The translations under genes were made by a program, and so were the position numbers. This document shows, one piece after another, positions 38,560 through 51,079 of a DNA stretch of 64,000 nt. Numbering within the stretch: position 1 is the first letter of the stretch; each line of letters begins with the position of its first letter. The notes beneath the pieces are model-generated. The model ran no database searches and was not told the DNA's origin. It saw only the letters and a list, made by a program, of their open reading frames with translations. Origin of the DNA: Sphagnum magellanicum (lineage: Eukaryota; Streptophyta; Sphagnopsida; Sphagnales; Sphagnaceae); assembly GCA_021904315.1 (NCBI GenBank), contig CM038914.1, positions 6,510,001-6,574,000 of the forward strand, read 5' to 3'.

Positions 38560-39244
38560 CCTATGGGCTATGCTGTGGGGGCTATCTGGGGTAGGGCTAG
38601 GAGGTTATGGGGTGATGGGCTAAGGGGGTATGGGGACCATTGGCTACATGGCTATATTGCTATGGCTATCAGCTATATGACCATTAGTTATATGGCTATT
38701 GGCAATTGGTTATTGGCTAGTGGCTATGGCTATTGATTATATGGACATTAAATTATATGGGTATTGGTTATGGGTATGTGGTTATGGTTATTAATTATAT
38801 AGATAGGGTTAAATTTGGCCTTTTGAGGTTTGGGGTTAGGACAAGTTTTATATGGGTTTGAATGTTTGGTTTTTAGGGTTTAGGGTTAGACTTTTTCAAG
38901 TATGGTCTGATTTTAGGGTTTTGATTTTTGGAGCATAATATGGTTTGTGCTTGTGTATAATATTAGAATTAAAAAATCAAAATCTATAGTTAAGATTAAA
39001 AGACATAATCATGGACTAAGATAATCATAAAAAATGTCGTTTAAAGTTCATTTTTTGTGTACGTAAAACCAAAAAAAAGAAGTATCAGCCCAAAAATGGT
39101 GGGTTTATGGTTAAGGTAAGTAGCTTGTAGATTTAGGGTTTTCAGGTCTCCATTTGAAACTTTCAAATTAAAGTTAAGGTTAAAAGTTTTAATTAAAGTT
39201 TAGGGTTTGACTTTAGGGTTTCAACTTAGGCTCTAGTGTTTTAG
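38560..39244. repeat. GGCTAT-type low complexity grading into TTTAGGG-like repeats
   Basis: Short repeats of GGCTAT, GGTTATGG and TTATATGG pass near 38,815 into irregular TTTAGGGTTT / GGTTTAGGG phrases, the plant telomere motif in degenerate, interspersed form. Confidence 0.65.
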
Positions 39245-39660
39245 GTCTGATTTATAGGGTTTAGAATTAAAATTTAGTGATTAGGACTTAAGGTTAGGGT
39301 TTTTAGATTTGATTTCAGGGTTTTCAAACTTGATTATCAAGGTTTGAAATTATGGTTTAATGTTTAGAAATGAGGATAAGGTATGATTTCTAAGTTTTCG
39401 GTCTGATTTATAGGGTTTAGAATTAAAATTTAGTTATTAGGACTTAAGGTTAGGGTTTTTAGATTTGATTTCGGGGTTTTCAAACTTGATTATCAAGGTT
39501 TGACATTATGGTTTAGTGTTTAGAAATGAGGATAAGGTATGATTTCTAAGTTTAAGGTCTGATTTATAAGGTTTCAGATTAAGGTTTGATGTTTTAGCTT
39601 TGATTTAGATGGTTTAGAGTTAGAGTTTGATGTTTAAGGCTTAAGGCTGAGGTTTTTAAA
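39245..39660. repeat. 156-bp tandem repeat rich in telomere-like motifs
   Basis: Copies start at 39,245, 39,401 and 39,557 with GTCTGATTTATA, an exact 156-bp period; the third copy decays. Units carry TTAGGGTTTTTAGATTTGA and similar TTTAGGG-derived phrases. Confidence 0.9.
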
Positions 39661-40114
39661 CATTAAATTTGAAGGTTTGAACCAATGTTGTGCATGTAAA
39701 TGGTTTGGGACTTACATTCCTTGTAAGTGTAAAAATAAATATGTTTACATAATTTTACACAGTTCAATAAAAAAATGTAAATATAAATAAATAAATAATA
39801 TATGATTTTACATGGCTATGTAAAATAATGTAAATATAAAAGAGTAAAAAATGTGATTTTTACTTGAGGAGGGGAGATTTCATAATGTTTTTGATGATAA
39901 GTCAGCTAAATGGCCCATTGCAAAAAAAAATTTCAAAATATACAGCCACAACTATTTCATAGACTTTGCAAGAAAGTATGGTCATTAAAGATATATAATA
40001 AAATTATCTATAAAGTAAGGAAAATAACACTAGAACCCTGAGTTTGATCATAAAAGTGAAATTCAAAAAATAAAAACCTATCCAAAAAAAAGAAAAACAT
40101 TAGCATTCAAGGGT

Positions 40115-40138
40115 GGGGGGGGGGGGGGGGGGGGGGGG
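40115..40138. repeat. G24 homopolymer
   Basis: Twenty-four consecutive G, next to the second copy of the hairpin-bearing dispersed repeat. Confidence 0.9.
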
Positions 40139-40243
40139 ACCTCAGTTTTTGTGGTGAACTGAGTTTCACTGTCTTTGCTTTTTTTCTTTAGCGCCTCCAC
40201 TGTTGCTGCTGCATATATTTTCACTGCTCCTACTTGTACAACT

Positions 40244-40326
40244 GCTATAGTTAGTCTTGAACCTTGTGCATTAAATGCTGGTGTTTAGCATTTCATTCCC
40301 AGATTTAAGAAAAATTTCTTACTTTA
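40244..40326 (-). repeat. Dispersed repeat with conserved hairpin, copy 2
   Basis: Inverted copy of 33,012-33,092. The stem region AAATGCT...AGCATTT (40,273-40,293) is kept although loop bases differ. It ends about 40 bases before the MITE at 40,376. Confidence 0.75.
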
Positions 40327-40375
40327 TGGATACCCCCGAATGAAGGGTTTGAGGTATGTATATATATATATATAC

Positions 40376-40849
40376 CAGTGTTGGGCAGTTTTCACTTTTT
40401 TTGAGAACCGGCCGGTTCCGGTTCTCTCATGATGTTACGAGAACCTGATCGGTTATCTAATATACCTGTTTTTGGGTGAGGTTATCAAATATATATTTTT
40501 TCAAACTCACCCGGTTCTCAGATAAGTTGGTTCTCATATATATATATATATATAACAACATCCGGTTTTCATAACCTGATTATTAAAATTTTCATTAATT
40601 AAAATCAGTTTTAATAATTAAATGACTTCATCACGTGAAAAGAGCAACACTATGTGAGAAAAGTAACAGCAACAGGAAAAAGAATAACTTTGAACCGGTT
40701 CTCATAATGGATTCTCGGTCATTTGAGAACCTGAGGTCGGTTTTCAGTCCGGTTCTCACATTTAAAAGTGTCAATTGATTCTCATTGTGAGAACCGGGAT
40801 GAGAACCGGGATGAGAACCGAATCAGCATTTGACAACCACCCAACACTC
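40376..40849. mobile_element. hAT-like MITE
   Basis: 474 bp with inverted ends CAGTGTTGGGCAGTTTTC and the complement of GACAACCACCCAACACTC. It is flanked by 8-bp near-identical sites ATATATAC (40,368-40,375) and GTATATAC (40,850-40,857), as in hAT elements. The interior repeats GAGAACCGG in both orientations. No transposase is encoded, so it is non-autonomous. Confidence 0.75.
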
Positions 40850-41259
40850 GTATATACGGCTATTGACACTTACAGGCACAACACTTGGTTTGAACCTGGG
40901 TTTCAGAGTTTAGATCTGATTTTGAGAGTTTTCAGGTTTCATTTGTAAGGTTAAGAGTTCAAGCTTAATGTTTTGATTTAGGGTGAAATTTATAGGGTTA
41001 TCATTTGATTTTCCCCCATCAAAATAGGGGTTATTTTAATTGTTTTGAATAGGCTATTAAAGTTGATGTTTAAAAAACACGTTTAAAACTTCATTCTATA
41101 CATGAAGCATGACAACATCATGATGTACAATGGTTAAATTCTATGTGGAATTGGTCAAAATTAACTTGGTATGATGATGTATTATTGATGAGATCATGTA
41201 GTAACGATGTGTTTACAAATGAGATTTGAAGGTTGACACCCAAGGAGAAAATTTCCTTG

Positions 41260-41900
41260 GGTATGCAATAGAAGGAATTGCCAAATTATTGGCTTCATTG
41301 ATGGTAATTTGGTTAAAATCCGAACATTGTGGAATAATAATGAACACAAGATTTGGTTTGATGGTTAAAAGATCTATGCATTGAACAACATGGTCATGCT
41401 TGACCCATCATGGATTCTTCACATACATAGACATTAGCTACCCCGAATCACATCATGATGTGAACATTTTGTAGCACTCAAGCATCTATCAAAAATAGTA
41501 AGGATATTTCACTCATAGAGATGATTTCTTTGAATATCTCGAAAAATCTAGGGCTCATGGATGAAAAAAATGATTATTTTGAATATCTCTTAGGAGATCT
41601 AAGTTACATGGCTGAAAAGATGTTCATTATGTGCATGATAAGGTGATGGGAACTTGTCCAAGATGTGGATCATGATGTAGTGCATGCATTCAACAAGATG
41701 CATGTAAGTTTCAAGGTTCAGGTGGAGTGGGGATTTGGTGGATTAAAAAGAAAATGAAGATGCTTCATGAAGAACTTCAATTCAACAAAGTTAAAGTAAA
41801 CACATTTGTTTTGAGTTGCAAATTTTTTCATTAATTTTGTACACATGAGGCATATGGACCTCACATTTGAGGTGGTTGGGGACTAAAATCCTAATCAAAC
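41260..41900 (+). pseudogene. PIF/Harbinger transposase relic
   Basis: Broken plus-strand frames keep the order of a DDE_Tnp_4 nuclease. These are GFIDG near 41,291 (first Asp), a YPESHHDVNIL-like stretch near 41,440-41,470 (second Asp), GDLSYMAEKMFI near 41,590-41,625, and VEWGFGGLKRK at 41,721-41,755 (catalytic Glu region). Several stops and frame changes make it non-functional. I did not find its terminal repeats. Confidence 0.75.
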
Positions 41901-44580
41901 TACACATGATTATAGGAGGAATTTTAGTTAAAGGTCCAAAATTGTTTTAACTTGTGATTTAAACTTTCTTTTTGATATGACATTTAAATTTCTGGTTGTT
42001 TTTAGATTGTTGATATTGATCTTCTTTTGTTCATTTTTTATTTCCACTTTGCAGGTTAGGAAAATATCCTAGATCTTGGATGTGGAGGCAAAACAAGACA
42101 TTACTAGAGTTCTAGGTTTTTCAAACCAAGTTTTATGGTTAAAAAACCCCCAAAGTGACAGGCATAGAAAAAGCCCCTTGGTTTTCTAAGACAAGTCAAT
42201 TTTAACAAGTATAATACGAGTGGGATGGTTTTTTGACCAACCTTAAGGTGGTGCCTTTGACTGGAGTTTTTGACCAATATTTTTTCTGACCAATGGTCAA
42301 ATGTGCACAACATATGGTCATCTTAGCACCCCACATGTCATCATTTGATTTACACTTTGTTAATCAACTGGGCATTTGGCTTATTTGACTGCCAGTCGAT
42401 TTAGTAGTTTGAAAATACCCATGTTCCATCAACCACGTGTCACCAAATGCTAAGTTCATTGAATGCCATGTGTCATTATTAGAGTGGATGGAAAATTTTC
42501 AATTTAACTAATTCGACTAGTAGTCAACTAGATAGTCAAATGATACCATTACAAGGACTAAATAGTGGCAAACACATGTCACTGGTTTGCTAAATAGGCC
42601 GTTGATTGTAGTGTGGCATATGGTGTTAACACATGTCAAATTCAGATTGGTTGCTAGGTTGTCCTTTAATTTAGTTTGCTCCCACAATGTCCAATTTATT
42701 TGACAAAATTGGGTTAAAATGGGCTTGGTTTTATTGATTCATATTGGACAAGTATTACCTTATGTTATTTGTATCAATTGACTAATTTTAATATGGAACC
42801 ATTATTCTTTTAACTGGTTTTCCAATGATAGGGAATGGTCCTTTCTACTAACCTATACAATTATTTGGATTTTTTTACTAACACAATACCATATGAACAT
42901 GCAAAAAACATTCATTATTTGCATTGACTTTTGTACAAGTTGAAAGCATTTGCAAAATAACAACACACATGCAAGGAACTAAAGTGGTGTAGTGACTATA
43001 CCAAAATACAATTAACATGGAAAGGTAGCAAATAGAGTTTCAAAAGTTCCGCAATTGACGAAAGTTTTTTCCTACCTCATTATTTGGGCACAACATCCTT
43101 TACGTGCCACATCACAACATAGTTGTCTAAGCCTTTCATGAACTTTGATGGTAATTTACTTGGAATTGGCATTTTAGTTGTCGGGTTCCTAATGCCTGTA
43201 AGTGCTATTGTGCACCTACTAGGTGTAATTTCTTCTTGATGGTATTTCCCACCCACCAAGTATACTATGAATCTTGAGCCACAAACTGTTCGCTCTTTTG
43301 GATCCATGAGGTCCACATTCATTGTTGGTTTCAACCCAACCTACAAGCATGTCATTAATACTTTACAATTTGTGGGTGTTGATTCCAAAGGCATACAAAT
43401 CAAGTTGAATGAACATGAAATAAATAAAAAATTAGGGCATTTAATTCAACTTACATTTGAGCTTGTAGATCTAAGCTTATGGTTGGGAAATCCATGGGTC
43501 CTTTCCTCAAACATGATGTTTGTGACCTATGTCAATCCCAATTATATCCCATAGTACCATTTAGAATGTTGGAAAATGTGGAAATTGAGTTTAGACAAAA
43601 TCCAAATACAAATTCCATGTTTAATTAGTTTAACACATCATGGCATGACATACGTGTCCTACAAAGATGTCCTTCCAAGTACATGATTTGAAGTATAAAA
43701 GGAAAGTATTTGGGCCAATAAGGACCTCAATTAACCAAATGCCATTATTGCCATGTTCTTGGATTGGCTATGTAGCATGTTTGCTTCAGTCATTATTTGT
43801 TCACCATCACTAGTAGATCAGATAAAATCTAAGGATCCAAAAAGGTTAGGTGTGGAAGCTTCAAGCTCAAGGGTGGTATATGTAGAAATAGGCATCCTAG
43901 AAATATTGGGTATGAATACACCATTTATCATACTTTGGTGTCTCTTCAAAATATTTCTTAAAGCATGGCCCATTTGTGACTTTTAGATGTTCCAACATTT
44001 CATCACTCTAAGGTGTTGCCCTCTCATTTCCTTTCTCATTGGAATTCCTTGTTTTCAATTTTTTCAAGGTGTTGTGTATGTAGTTTTTCAATGTCACATT
44101 TGCAAACATACAATGCAAGTATAATTAACTTGATAATAAACATACATTGATTTCCAAATCACATTAGGTCATTTGCTTTTTATTTATGCTATGTGGCAAA
44201 ATGTGTAGTAAAGATGTGGCCATGGTACTAAGGTGGAGAGATTCCACCATTTGTTTAAATAGTTTTTTATTTTTGGGGTGCTTTTGTGTTTGGCAAAACC
44301 ATTGATTTAGATTGTTATGTTTCAAACCAATCATCATTTTCCATCAATGGTTGCCATGGAGTATGCCATCCCTTCAATCATGCCAACAAACTAAAATAAA
44401 CACACACACATTCATACCTAATCACAAGTTAGGATTTTCAAAACTATCGAACTAGATTTGGACAATTTTGTTACTAGATTTTTAAAATCCATTTTTTGGA
44501 TTTCAAAAATGTGGTCATTGGATTTGGTAAAGATTTTTTAGATTTCAAAAAGCTTGTCACTAATTTTGGTCACAATAATT
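41901..44580. other. Intergenic DNA, possibly further transposon debris
   Basis: No supportable gene. A 43,080-43,322 minus-strand open frame of about 80 codons starting at an ATG looks less AT-biased than its surroundings but has no motif I recognise. The first part may belong to the Harbinger relic. Confidence 0.4.
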
Positions 44581-44584
44581 TGGA

Positions 44585-45660
44585 TTTCCACCCACCCACA
44601 CCCAAACATAATTATTTAAAGATGTTTTATGAACTATAGACTTGCATTCAAGTTTTTGGTTCAAACTACCATCCATACACACCCAAATTAGAATGTTTTA
44701 TGAGTTACAGACTTCTTTCATAGAATTCAAATCCAAATGAATACCCATACATGCAAAGCAAAAATGGAAATGTTTTGTGGGCTACAAATATGAAAGGTAA
44801 ATTTTTGGTTCAATAAGCTACCCATATAAACATGAAGGTAGTCCAAATGGATTGTTTTTAATTACAAAATTATGAAACAAGTTTTAGGGTCATGTCATAT
44901 TTATACACCATTGGAATGCCAAATGAGTTGTAGACCCCTAATGTACATTTGAAGTTCAAATAACCACCCATACAACTAGATTGGATCATAATTGAAATGC
45001 CATAGGAGTTGCAAACCCATAATGTAGGTTTCAAATTCATATATCCACCCATAAAATGAAAATGGGTCATAATTGATATGCCAAATGAATTGCACACCCC
45101 TACACATGGTTTCAAATTCAAATAACCACCCAAACAAGTAGATTGGATCATAATTGGAATGCTAGATGAGCTACAAGCCCCCAATGTAAGTTTGAGGTTC
45201 AATGAAACACCCATACAACCAAAATGGACCATAATTGACATGCCAAATGAGCTTTAAGTTCATATAACCACCCATACAACCAAAATTGGTCATAATTGAA
45301 ACCCTACACATGGTTTTGAGTTGACATAACCACCCATAAACATTAGAATGGATCATAATTGGAATGTTAATAGAGTTGTAGACCCTTGTGTGTAGGTTTG
45401 AGACAAATTTAGAATGCCAAAATGAAACATATTTAGAATGCCAAAAGAACTATAGACCTTTAATTTAGGTTTTAGGTTCAAATAACCACCCATACAATTA
45501 AATTAGAGCATAATTAAAATGCCAAAAAAATTGTAAACTTTTAGTTTAGGTCTGAGGTTTACATAAACATCCATACAACCATAATGGATCATAATTGGAA
45601 TGCCAAATGAGCTATACACCCCTAAACATGGTTTCAAGTTTAATTACAAACTTGCAAAAC
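44585..45660. repeat. 81-bp satellite array
   Basis: The phrase CCACCCATACAAC recurs at 44,964, 45,045, 45,126 and 45,207, an exact 81-bp period. More decayed or indel-bearing units extend from about 44,585 to 45,660. Each unit carries GG(A/G)TCATAATTG(G/A)(A/T)ATGCCA. Because 81 is divisible by three, a 123-codon minus-strand frame stays open; I regard it as a by-product of the period. Confidence 0.9.
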
Positions 45661-47852
45661 CAAAACACATCACAATGGATATGCCAATTAATTATCAAAC
45701 TTCCCAAGGCTAAAACAAGTTTCCATAATTGCATTATTATGCACATGTTTGTATCCAAAACCAAAATGTCAATTGTTGGGACCATCTAACAAACAAAGTT
45801 TCAAACAATTCATTTCAAATTGTAAGTGTTGTTTAAAAAACTACCTTGAAAGTCCTTGGGTTGCAAGTGTGCAGTAGTAAAAGACATGATATTTCACAAT
45901 GTTTAAGGGATGCCATTCAAGGGACGCACTCACAACCTTATGTTAACCTTGGTTTACTTGATGGAGACATCAGATCATTCATAGGTCCATAGGCGTTTTT
46001 TTAGAATATTCTCAATCATGAATGCATTTGTTAAAGGAGGGAGTAGATCTCCAAGACATTCATAGGGGTTTTCATGGTGACAAGGACATTTTGGGGAACA
46101 AAGGTTTGAGGTACAAGTCACAAGTTTTAAATTTTGTGGAGGGAAAATAAGGTTTTTAATTTTTGGAGAAGACGAGGCCTTTTGTTTACAATTTTAGAGG
46201 CGTAGAATCCCATTTCTTCAAGGATTCTTTTAGCCATCCACCAATTAGGGTTTGGAGAAATTAAAAAACCTTGCACCAACATATGAAGAATGACCACAAG
46301 GAAAAGAAAGGGAAAATGCTTGCCAAAAGGAAAGGTCTTTAATGAAAAAATGAAAAAAATCTTTGCCCTCTTGAACAATTAAAGCCATTTCCTAAGTTGA
46401 GGTTAAATTTAAGACTTTTTAAAAAAAGTTGCAAACTTGTTATAAAGTTCAAAATTGGAATTGCCAAGAAAACTACTCATTAGAATGCCATAAGTTGTAG
46501 TTTGTTCCAAGTCTATTCAATCTAAAGCCATTTCTTCCAATATTGTAGAGCCTTATTGCATCTCTCTTTCCTTTACAACTCCATCCTCTTTCTCCTCTAT
46601 ACCTCAATCTTTTCCTTCTACAACTACTTGGTGTTTGTTATATAGATTAAAAAATTATAGGTTTTTTATAAAGCTTTTGCAAGCACAACATTCGAGCTTA
46701 TGTAAGACACATGTTTCATTTAAGTTTGCATGGCTATGAAATTTGACATGAGTTCAATTCATGTTGAATCAAAGATGAGTTTTATGTTTCAAGCCTCATT
46801 GGCCTCATGTGTAGTTTTTCAATGCCATCTTCTTCATCTTGTCCCATGAATTGAGCAAAGATGGACTTTTGATGCCTTCCTTGCTTGACTTGATGGATAA
46901 TTGTAGTATTTAAGCATTTTCAATCTATACATCAATGAAGTTATTACTAATACATGTTGTATGGGTGATGTTTAAAACATGGAGTTCATTATTCCCAAAG
47001 TTCCCAAAAAAACTTTAAATTAAAGTTACATAAAAATAAAATGTCCAAATAGAAAAAGATAATGCCATGGGGAATTTGTGGGAGGATAGATCCCATTACT
47101 AAATGCTTGGATTTATTTATATGCAATACAAATTGATCAAAACCCCTATGAGTCAATTTTATATTATGTGGAATTTCAAAATTTTCTTTTTACAAAATAT
47201 TTGATTTTATATGTTATTTGATTAAGAAACTAGAAATGGTGTTCACATTGTGTAATTTTCAAAGTATTTTTATCAATTAATTTTTATTTCATGTCACAAA
47301 TTTCCGTTTATGTATTTTCTTCCTTTAAACATCAATATTTGTTGAAATTGGTATAACTAAAAACTTCAAATGTTAATACATTAGAGGTCTAAACTAAGGT
47401 TTGCTTTCCAATATTGACAATATTGTTAGTCTTTGAATTGTTATCCTTTTGGAAGGTCACCCATCCATAAATGAATTTCAACTTAGGATGTTTCATTTCA
47501 ATTGTAATGAGCAGAACCTTGGACTAAAGTGAGAAATTGAAGGTCTTGGGAACATTTTCTTTACTTTCATTGGAAATTTTTTGCCAAAATGAAATTCTTA
47601 AGATCAAAAGAATAAAAAATGAAATGATTTTTGAGGATTTCAATCATTAAAAGTGAGACAAAAAATAAAAATTGATAGATATTTATATTTGATTGTTAGT
47701 AAAGTTTAGTAAAAAATATAAAACAATGATCAAAGATTTGTATTTCATATATAGTTTATAATGTGATTTGGTTAAATCTTCCTAAAAATGATCATCACTT
47801 TCATTACATCTCCCTATATATCATCACCATTAAGGGGCTATATCACAAAACT
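45661..47852. other. AT-rich intergenic DNA
   Basis: No gene, RNA or element recognised. Confidence 0.5.
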
Positions 47853-48047
47853 CATAGTTATGACATTCTTCATTTTGCACATTAAAATTCTTTAAAATTC
47901 TTCATTTAGCACCTTGTCATAACATTCTTTACCCGCGAATGTTTACCAAATTACACTGGTTGATCTATAAATTTTTTAAAAATTCTTTAAAATTCTTGCT
48001 TCTTTGGGCTTCCATAACATTCTCGCACCAAGAATGTCATAACTATG
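47853..48047. repeat. Foldback element with perfect 18-bp inverted ends
   Basis: CATAGTTATGACATTCTT at 47,853-47,870 is the exact reverse complement of 48,030-48,047. The 195-bp unit also holds two direct copies of AAAATTCTTTAAAATTCTT. Probably a small MITE; target duplication unclear. Confidence 0.7.
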
Positions 48048-51000
48048 ACAAAACTCCTTATAGAAACAATGTTTGTGAATGATTACATGATTCACATTAC
48101 AATTTTGAATAGACAACAATATATATTGGTGTATATCCCACCATTTTAAATTTAAAAATGTTGAAATCATCTTTTGATGGAAAAGCCTCCAATGTTGATA
48201 TGTTTAGGCTTACCAATGGGAAGGTTCTTCTTGGAGATTACTATATAATTATTAGAAGTTGATTTGAAAGAAGAAATTTGCACATCCAATTGAGAAGGAT
48301 GTTGTGTAAAAAAAATTTACCATCATTTGTCATTGTCAAGTTTATAGGTTGTTGCCTAAACTACTTTCACATGGGTTCAAAATATTAATCAAAAGATAAA
48401 ATCACGAAAGACAACCTTACAAATACTACACCAAAACCCAACATTTGTGATTAGATACATGATTATATTTATGATGGTATGTGACATACATGACTACATG
48501 ACCTCATATTCAATGAAGACCCATCACTTTTATTTAAAATATATGACAACATTAACATGATACACTCATGTTTGAAATTTGTAATGTTTCTAATATAAAA
48601 TGTAAAGTCATTTTTTGTATATTTAATTGAAATAAAATAATTTAATTCATAAAAAATAGATTGTAATTTCCAATGTAAAAAACATTACATTAGATTTTTA
48701 AATATCTTGATTTGAGTTTTGAAACATAGATTATTTTTTTGTGTATTTTATTAGTTGGGATGCCTATGGTTACCATGGATGCCATAATTAAAAAAAGGAG
48801 AAAAACATCATCATGTGCATGCATGATGACTCTGGATGTTTGATCAAGTTTATACCCAAATTTGTTTTATCGTTTCACTTTTCTCATCACCACATTGACT
48901 TTTTTCAATTCCTCATGATCACATTCAATTGTTATTTCAATTCTCACATGCAAAACATTAACACATACTTCATAACATGAAAAGACACATAACATTGCCT
49001 TTTCATGTCCATATTGGTATGTGGGTATTAGTTAGTTAGGCTTGAAATAGGTAGCTATATGAACAAAATAGACAAGTAGAAAAATACATAAACATATTAT
49101 AGATATTATAATTATTTTGAATTCCATAATGATTTTGATTCACATATAAAATATGTCAATATAATTCTACTTTATCATTCATAATTTAAAGTTTTAGTTG
49201 TAATTGTATTTAATTCATATATTGAATATGACTTTGTCTATTGGTTTTTAAATACCAAAATTGGAAATGGTCCATATGACAACATCATTAAGTTTATAAA
49301 GGTTGAAAATGTATCCTAGTCATAATTAGGACTAGGATTACCAAACTATGATAGTGCCTTGACAACTTCAACACTAATTTTATTATTTGTAGGAATTTTG
49401 ATTTAAAAATTTTAAAGAAAGAAATTGCAAAAGAAAATAGAAAATCTCTAAAAATATTTAGATGTATTTTATTTTCAACATGGCATCTTTGAAACAAATT
49501 AATTAATATTTGATAGACATGTGTTGAAATTGTCCCTATACTACATTATGCATAACTAAATGGGGCACATGACTACACAATTAAATTTCAAATATTTAAT
49601 TTATAAATTATCCAAATCATGGATATCTAGTTTTAACTTAATAAAATTTAACATGGGAAGGGCTTTTTTTGGTTCATTCAAATAATTGTTAAATAATTAA
49701 ATTGATCATTATGTTGACTTGACACATAAATGACAAAATGAAAGGATATTATCAAAAATGAGTAAAAAATTTACTTGACTTATACATTAAGTATGAAAAT
49801 TTTAGCATGGATTTTATTTCAGAATTTGTCCATTTGAGTATGATAATATCCCTATACATTACAAATACATTAGAAGAGTCAAGTGGTTATGGGGTGCAAA
49901 TGACATATAACAAGCCAGTGTGTTTACTTTACATTTAGGACTATTGTCCTTTTTAGGGTCTTTTTGTCAAAAAAAAATGTTTTCATAAAGAGAAATTTTC
50001 AAATGAAATCTTTTGCAACTTTTTATGTATTATATTTATAGTTGCCCCAATATGTCATATGTTTATTTACTATCAAATTTGAATAAATACAAATATTTGA
50101 GAATGCATAGATTTTGTATTTTGTCTTAAAAAACTTCCATAATTTCAAATCATAACAAAACATGTTAACATTTTCAAGTTTAATTTTTTATATTATAAGC
50201 TAAAATTTTTCTTTAAACAACATATACATTGCATCACATTTACATGTCATAAAGGACTCATGAACTTTTTAACAACCTTAAATTTTGATAATTTTTTTTT
50301 GAAAAAATATGAAAATTGAATGCTTTTTAGATGTGTTTAATAGTACCTTACTACTACAAAAATTTGAAGATGAAATAAATTGTATTATGAAAATTAAGGG
50401 GCCCTTTATGAAAGTAATGTTATTGAATGAAGTTGTTAAACATCCTTTGTTCAAACCAAACTTTGATATTGAATTTTTTTTTGACTCATTTAAAATTTTT
50501 CAATATCCCTATTATTCAGTAAATATAACTTTCCATAATTCACATGCCATTAAAGTGGCACCACATAGACAAATGTAATGAGAATTGTAGAAAAGTTGAT
50601 GTTTTGACATCAATTTTGGTTCGTTTGAGTTCATTTGCACCCTATAATTAAGCCAATGAAATCATTTGACAAATTTTACTATATTATGTCATTGGATATC
50701 ACCAATGGATAGAGTCATAGTTAAAGGAGTTAAAAATGGCCACTTAGGTCATTGTAACAATCGATTGTTAGGTTAATATAGATCATGATTGGTTGTTCAT
50801 CAACCATTAATATATTCATTGGTTGCACCAATAGTTAAACATTGTTGTAAAATACTAGTTTCATTGCTTTGAGAATTTTTTGGCTATTTTATATTCATCA
50901 AACATTTTACATTTACCAAAATATTACAATTACATCTTAGAAACATTATTGTACATCGCACATTTTCAACAATAATTCAGTTTTCCACTTAAAAACATGT

Positions 51001-51076
51001 AAAAATAACTAACATTTACATCCACTTTGCTTCTTATGATGTGAATATACCTTAATTGGTTGATTCATGACCTTAG
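48048..51076. other. AT-rich intergenic DNA
   Basis: No gene supported. ACTACACCAAAACCCAACATTTGTG near 48,427 resembles a CACTA-type end without a partner. Confidence 0.5.
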
Positions 51077-51079
51077 ATA

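Noticed and set aside
43080..43334. Minus-strand frame of about 80 codons with less biased composition
   Set aside because: I could not assign it to any family, and the full frame begins at a non-ATG codon. Kept only as a note in the intergenic entry.
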